Below the pieces are notes generated by a model, which ran no database searches, was not told where the DNA came from, and worked only from the letters and a program-made list of their open reading frames with translations. Positions 30,284 to 33,719 of a DNA stretch of 33,719 nt are shown piece after piece. The translations under genes were made by a program, and so were the position numbers. Each line of letters opens with the position of its first letter. Position 1 is the stretch's first letter. This stretch comes from Micromonospora sp. RHAY321 (GTDB lineage: Bacteria > Actinomycetota > Actinomycetes > Mycobacteriales > Micromonosporaceae): contig NZ_JAMHIW010000028.1 in assembly GCF_023896955.1 (NCBI RefSeq), positions 1 to 33,719 on the forward strand, given 5' to 3'.

Positions 30284-32898
30284 GAGGTAAGCGTCTCCAG
30301 AGCAGCGTCGATCCGAACCAGGTCGGCTTCGGCGGTGGCGAGCCGGTCGCGGATCTTCGCGACCACCGGCTCGGGGGCCTTGCCGATGAAGGCCGGGTTG
30401 TCGAGCTTCGCCCGGGCCTGCGCGACCTCCTTCTCGGCCGCCGCGCGGTCCTTCGTGAGCCGGGCCCGCTCGGCGGCCACGTCGATCGACCCCCGGGTGT
30501 CCAACGCGACACCCACCGCCCCGGGCATGGCCAGGGTGGCACTCGCCTGGAAGTCCTCGCCGACCGGGTCCAGCCGGGCGAGCGAGCGGATCAGCGGCTC
30601 GTGGGCGGCGATGCCGGCCCCGGTCAGCCCGTCCAGCCGCGCGGCCACCCGCTGCGTCGGCCGCAGCCCCTGGTCGGAACGGAACCGGCGGATCTCGGTG
30701 ATCACCCGTTGCACGCTGGCCAGCTCCGCCTCGGCGGCGTCGTCGATCAGCGAACGGTCGGCCACCGGCCAGGCGGCCTTCTGCACCGTCTCGCCGCCGG
30801 TCAGCGCGAGCCACAGCTCCTCGGTGACGAACGGGATGACCGGGTGCAGCAGCCGCAGCAGCTGGTCCAGCACGTGCCCGAGCACCCGCCGGGTGGTCTC
30901 GGCACGCTCACCGCCCTCGGCCAGCACCGGCTTGCTCAGCTCGACGTACCAGTCGCAGACGTCGTCCCACGCGAAGTGGTAGAGCAGGTCGCACACCTTG
31001 GCGAACTCGTACGACTCGAACTGCTCGTCGACCTCGGCGGTGACGTGCGCCAGCCGGGAGAGGATCCACCGGTCGACGGTGGAGAGCTGCTCGGCGGCCG
31101 GCAGGTCACCCGAGGTGTGCGCCCCGTTCATCAGCGCGAAGCGGGTGGCGTTCCAGAGCTTGTTGCAGAAGTTGCGGGAGCCCTGGCACCAGTCCTCACT
31201 GACCGGGACGTCCTGGCCCGGGTTGGCACCGCGGGCCAGGGTGAACCGGGTCGCGTCGGCGCCGAACCGGTCGATCCAGTCCAGCGGGTCGACCACGTTG
31301 CCGAACGACTTGGACATCTTCTTGCCGTGCTCGTCGCGGACCATGCCGTGCAGAGCGACCACGTCGAAGGGCTGCCGGCCGTCCATCGCGTACAGGCCGA
31401 ACATCATCATCCGGGCGACCCAGAAGAAGAGGATGTCGTAACCGGTGACCAGGACGCTGGTCGGGTAGAACTTGGCCAGGTCCGGGGTCTGCTCGGGCCA
31501 CCCGAGGGTGGAGAACGGCCAGAGCGCGCTGGAGAACCACGTGTCCAGCACGTCCTCGTCCTGCCGCCAGCCGTCCCCGGTCGGCGGCTGCTCGTCCGGG
31601 CCGACGCAGACGATCTCGCCCTGCGGGCCGTACCAGACCGGGATCCGGTGCCCCCACCACAGCTGGCGGGAGATGCACCAGTCGTGCATGTTGTCGACCC
31701 AGGCGAAGTAGCGCTTGGCCAGCTCGGCGGGCTCGATGCGGACCCGGCCGTCGCGGACCGCGTCGCCGGCGGCCTGGGCCAGCGGGGCGGTGTTGACGAA
31801 CCACTGCAGCGACAGCCGCGGCTCGACGGTCGTCTTGCACCGCGAGCAGTGGCCGACCGCGTGCACGTACGGCCGCTTCTCGGCCACGATCAGACCCTGC
31901 TCGCGCAGCGCCGCCACAATCGCGGGCCGCGCCTCGAACCGGTCCAGCCCCTCGAACGGGCCGGGCACGGTGATCACACCCCGCTCGTCCATGACGGTCA
32001 GCGCGGGCAGGTCGTGGCGCTGGCCGATCTCGAAGTCGTTCGGGTCGTGCGCCGGGGTCACCTTGACCATGCCGGTGCCGAAGGACGGGTCGACGTGCGC
32101 GTCGGCGACGATCGGGATGCGGCGGCCGGTCAGCGGCAGCTCCACCTCGGTGCCGATCAGGTGCTGGTACCGCTCGTCGTCCGGGTGCACCGCCACGGCG
32201 GTGTCGCCCAGCATCGTCTCGGCCCGGGTGGTGGCCACCACGACCTCGTCGCTGTACCGGATGGAGATCAGCTCACCGTCGTCGTCGGTGTGCTCGACCT
32301 CGATGTCGGAGAGCGCGGTCAGGCAGCGCGGGCACCAGTTGATGATCCGGTTGGCCCGGTAGATGAGGCCCTCGTCGAAGAGCTTCTTGAAGATCGTCTG
32401 GACGGCGCGGGTCAGGCCCGCGTCCATGGTGAAGCGTTCCCGGTCCCAGTCGACCGAGTCGCCGAGGCGCCGCATCTGACCGAGGATCGCCCCACCGGAC
32501 TCGGCCTTCCACTGCCAGACCCGCTCGACGAACTTCTCCCGGCCGAGGTCGTGCCGGGACAGGCCCTCGCCGGCGAGCTGACGCTCGACCAGGTTCTGGG
32601 TGGCGATGCCGGCGTGGTCCATGCCGGGCAGCCAGAGCGCCTCGAAGCCCTGCATGCGCTTGCGCCGGGTCAGCGCGTCCATCAGCGTGTGCTCGAACGC
32701 GTGGCCCATGTGCAGCGAGCCGGTGACGTTCGGCGGCGGGATGACGATGGTGAAGGGAGGCTTGTCGCTGTCGGCGGAGGCCCGGAAGTGCCCGGCGGCT
32801 ACCCACTGCTCGTACCGTCGCTGCTCTACCTCGCCGGGCTGGTACTGGCCGGCCAGGGTGGGGGCGTCGGGGCGTCGGGCATCGAGTCTGTCGGTCAC
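30280..32898 (-). CDS. valS: Valyl-tRNA synthetase
   Basis: This is an 872-aa class I synthetase for tRNA-Val. The HIGH-like motif is H63-M-G-H66 (PPPNVTGSLHMGHAF); the KMSKS loop is at 527-531 (GKKMSKSFGNVVDP). The editing domain lies between them (TTRAETMLGDTAVAVHPDD). The C-terminal coiled-coil arm (AERARLTKDRAAAEKEVAQA...) that contacts tRNA is present. GTG 32898 is the likely start: no Shine-Dalgarno is seen, but TAGACT lies 7 nt upstream, which fits a leaderless mRNA. The frame stays open much further upstream with no family similarity. It leads the valS-folC-DUF4233 operon. Confidence 0.96.
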   Translation of the reverse strand: MTDRLDARRPDAPTLAGQYQPGEVEQRRYEQWVAAGHFRASADSDKPPFTIVIPPPNVTGSLHMGHAFEHTLMDALTRRKRMQGFEALWLPGMDHAGIATQNLVERQLAGEGLSRHDLGREKFVERVWQWKAESGGAILGQMRRLGDSVDWDRERFTMDAGLTRAVQTIFKKLFDEGLIYRANRIINWCPRCLTALSDIEVEHTDDDGELISIRYSDEVVVATTRAETMLGDTAVAVHPDDERYQHLIGTEVELPLTGRRIPIVADAHVDPSFGTGMVKVTPAHDPNDFEIGQRHDLPALTVMDERGVITVPGPFEGLDRFEARPAIVAALREQGLIVAEKRPYVHAVGHCSRCKTTVEPRLSLQWFVNTAPLAQAAGDAVRDGRVRIEPAELAKRYFAWVDNMHDWCISRQLWWGHRIPVWYGPQGEIVCVGPDEQPPTGDGWRQDEDVLDTWFSSALWPFSTLGWPEQTPDLAKFYPTSVLVTGYDILFFWVARMMMFGLYAMDGRQPFDVVALHGMVRDEHGKKMSKSFGNVVDPLDWIDRFGADATRFTLARGANPGQDVPVSEDWCQGSRNFCNKLWNATRFALMNGAHTSGDLPAAEQLSTVDRWILSRLAHVTAEVDEQFESYEFAKVCDLLYHFAWDDVCDWYVELSKPVLAEGGERAETTRRVLGHVLDQLLRLLHPVIPFVTEELWLALTGGETVQKAAWPVADRSLIDDAAEAELASVQRVITEIRRFRSDQGLRPTQRVAARLDGLTGAGIAAHEPLIRSLARLDPVGEDFQASATLAMPGAVGVALDTRGSIDVAAERARLTKDRAAAEKEVAQARAKLDNPAFIGKAPEPVVAKIRDRLATAEADLVRIDAALETLTS

Positions 32899-32905
32899 CC
32901 TGGAA

Positions 32906-32911
32906 AGTCTA
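32906..32911 (-). promoter_or_regulatory. Putative -10 element of a leaderless valS transcript
   Basis: TAGACT on the minus strand lies 7 nt before GTG 32898, the distance expected if transcription begins at the start codon. No clear -35 is visible. Confidence 0.4.
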
Positions 32912-32955
32912 CGGAGGGCTTCCGCGGACCTGACGTGCACCACCTGCCATTCGCG

Positions 32956-32961
32956 TACGGT
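32956..32961 (+). promoter_or_regulatory. Putative -10 element of a leaderless transcript of the last gene
   Basis: TACGGT lies 7 nt before ATG 32969, so transcription would start at the A of the ATG. No Shine-Dalgarno is present in the gap. No clear -35 is visible. Confidence 0.4.
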
Positions 32962-32968
32962 GTCGGCT

Positions 32969-33655
32969 ATGTCCGACGCACATCTCACTGAGCGCCCGCT
33001 CGACGACGGTCGCGAGCCGGTTGAGCTCACCGAGGAGCCGATCCAGCTCAGCACCCGGGACCCCGGTGGCGACCCCGACGAGCCGCGGGGTGGTTGGTCC
33101 CGGCGCCGCAGGATCGGCTGGGCTGCCGCACTGGTCGTCGGCCTGGCCGGCGCGGGAGTGCTGGGTGTCGGCGGGTGGCGGGTCGCGCAGCAGAAGGACA
33201 CCCAGTTGACCTCGCCGGACCGGGTGGCGGGCCTGACCCGCGACGACAGCGAGCGGGCCAAGAGCACGGCGGACTACCTGCGCAGCGGCTTGGCCGCCGA
33301 CATCGAGCTGGACACCAGCTTCGGCACGGTCTACCGCGACCCGGCCGACGACAAGCGGTCGGTGCTCATCTTCGGCGGCACCACCCTGCTCTGGCAGCCG
33401 GAGCGGGACCTGGACAGCCTCTTCGGCCTGATGTCCGACGAGACCGGCGCGGTGACCGGCCTGCGGGAGGTGCCCGCGGGCGAGCTGGGCGGCGTCATGA
33501 AGTGCGGTAGCACCAGCGGTGAGGGCGGCGACTTCGCGGTGTGCGGCTGGGCCGACCACGGCAGCGTCGTGATGGCGATGTTCCCGGGGCGTTCGGTCAC
33601 CGACGCAGGGGGCCTGCTGCGTAACCTCCGCGCCGACATGCAGACCCGGGGCTGA
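32969..33655 (+). CDS. Single-pass membrane protein, paralogue of the gene at 16809-18134
   Basis: This 228-aa protein has an acidic cytoplasmic N-terminus of about 43 residues, a basic RRRR stop, and one membrane helix at about 49-70 (IGWAAALVVGLAGAGVLGVGGW). The outer domain of about 150 residues has the same landmarks as the 441-aa protein at 16809-18134: IFGGT at 134-138, Cys179 and Cys192 (the same 13-residue step), ADHGS at 195-199 and a final G-L-L-R-N-L-R-A segment. The function of this domain is unknown to me. The two cysteines could form a disulfide outside the membrane. It is divergent from valS and ends at a hairpin. Confidence 0.85.
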   Translation: MSDAHLTERPLDDGREPVELTEEPIQLSTRDPGGDPDEPRGGWSRRRRIGWAAALVVGLAGAGVLGVGGWRVAQQKDTQLTSPDRVAGLTRDDSERAKSTADYLRSGLAADIELDTSFGTVYRDPADDKRSVLIFGGTTLLWQPERDLDSLFGLMSDETGAVTGLREVPAGELGGVMKCGSTSGEGGDFAVCGWADHGSVVMAMFPGRSVTDAGGLLRNLRADMQTRG

Positions 33656-33663
33656 CCAACGGC

Positions 33664-33687
33664 GGGCCGGCACGGGAGTGCCGGCCC
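33664..33687 (+). terminator. Hairpin terminator at the right edge
   Basis: GGGCCGGCAC (33664-33673) and GTGCCGGCCC (33678-33687) pair perfectly around GGGA, followed by CTGTTTCC. It lies 8 bp after the stop of the last gene. Bases 33688-33719 show nothing further. Confidence 0.7.
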
Positions 33688-33719
33688 CTGTTTCCGGATA
33701 CGGAAATGCGTCAGGGCCA

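Overview
The window is high-GC actinobacterial chromosome. Frequent GTG starts, Shine-Dalgarno sites of the GGAGG type, U-poor hairpin terminators, an ileS T-box of the actinobacterial type, an RNase E/G homologue with a very long arginine/acid-rich N-terminus, mycosin and WXG-type ESX genes, and DUF3618, DUF4383 and DUF4233 proteins point to a Micromonosporaceae member (Micromonospora or a close relative). This placement rests on gene content and family knowledge, not on a marker-gene comparison.

Layout. (1) 78-3512 is a stress/envelope cluster. Three minus-strand genes (a helical membrane-anchored protein, a Holin-X family protein and a DUF3618 protein) form an operon. Two plus-strand membrane proteins (DUF4383, DUF6766) follow. 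Two SigB/SigF-like promoters (GGTATG/GGGTAG and GGTTTC/GGGTAA) suggest general-stress control. (2) 3530-10948, minus strand, holds a GNAT acetyltransferase and the ribosome/RNA-processing block: a DUF2344 radical-SAM-associated protein, the RNase E/G homologue, a lipoprotein, rplU, rpmA, a strong intrinsic terminator, and obgE. (3) 11131-14426 is a small type VII (ESX)-type operon: helical protein, WXG/Gly-rich protein, mycosin. It lies between the DUF2344 gene and its usual partner, the B12-binding radical SAM gene at 14696-16690. (4) 16809-18134 encodes a proline-rich membrane protein, paralogous to the last gene of the window (32969-33655). (5) 18149-22400 carries a PlsC-type acyltransferase and ileS with its T-box leader. 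(6) 22489-25047 contains two tandem, closely related membrane acyltransferases separated by a long intergenic palindrome. (7) 25096-26468 is an AhpD/CMD-family gene translationally coupled to an ECF41-type sigma factor, with an ECF41-like promoter in front. (8) 26507-30283 holds ndk, a membrane-VOC fusion protein, a DUF4233 gene and folC. (9) valS (30280-32898) overlaps folC by 4 nt and is divergent from the final membrane protein.

How the genes fit together. Most of the minus-strand genes serve translation and its supply (L21, L27, Obg, RNase E/G, IleS, ValS, FolC, Ndk). Envelope and stress genes are interleaved with them. No mobile element, CRISPR array, tRNA or rRNA was seen. No single locus here is clearly a new system. 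The observations most worth following up are the ESX mini-operon splitting the two radical-SAM-linked genes, the probable ATC start codon of the DUF2344 gene, the paralogous IFGG...C-x12-C...DHGS membrane proteins, the membrane-VOC fusion, and the perfect palindromes in front of the RNase E/G gene and obgE.
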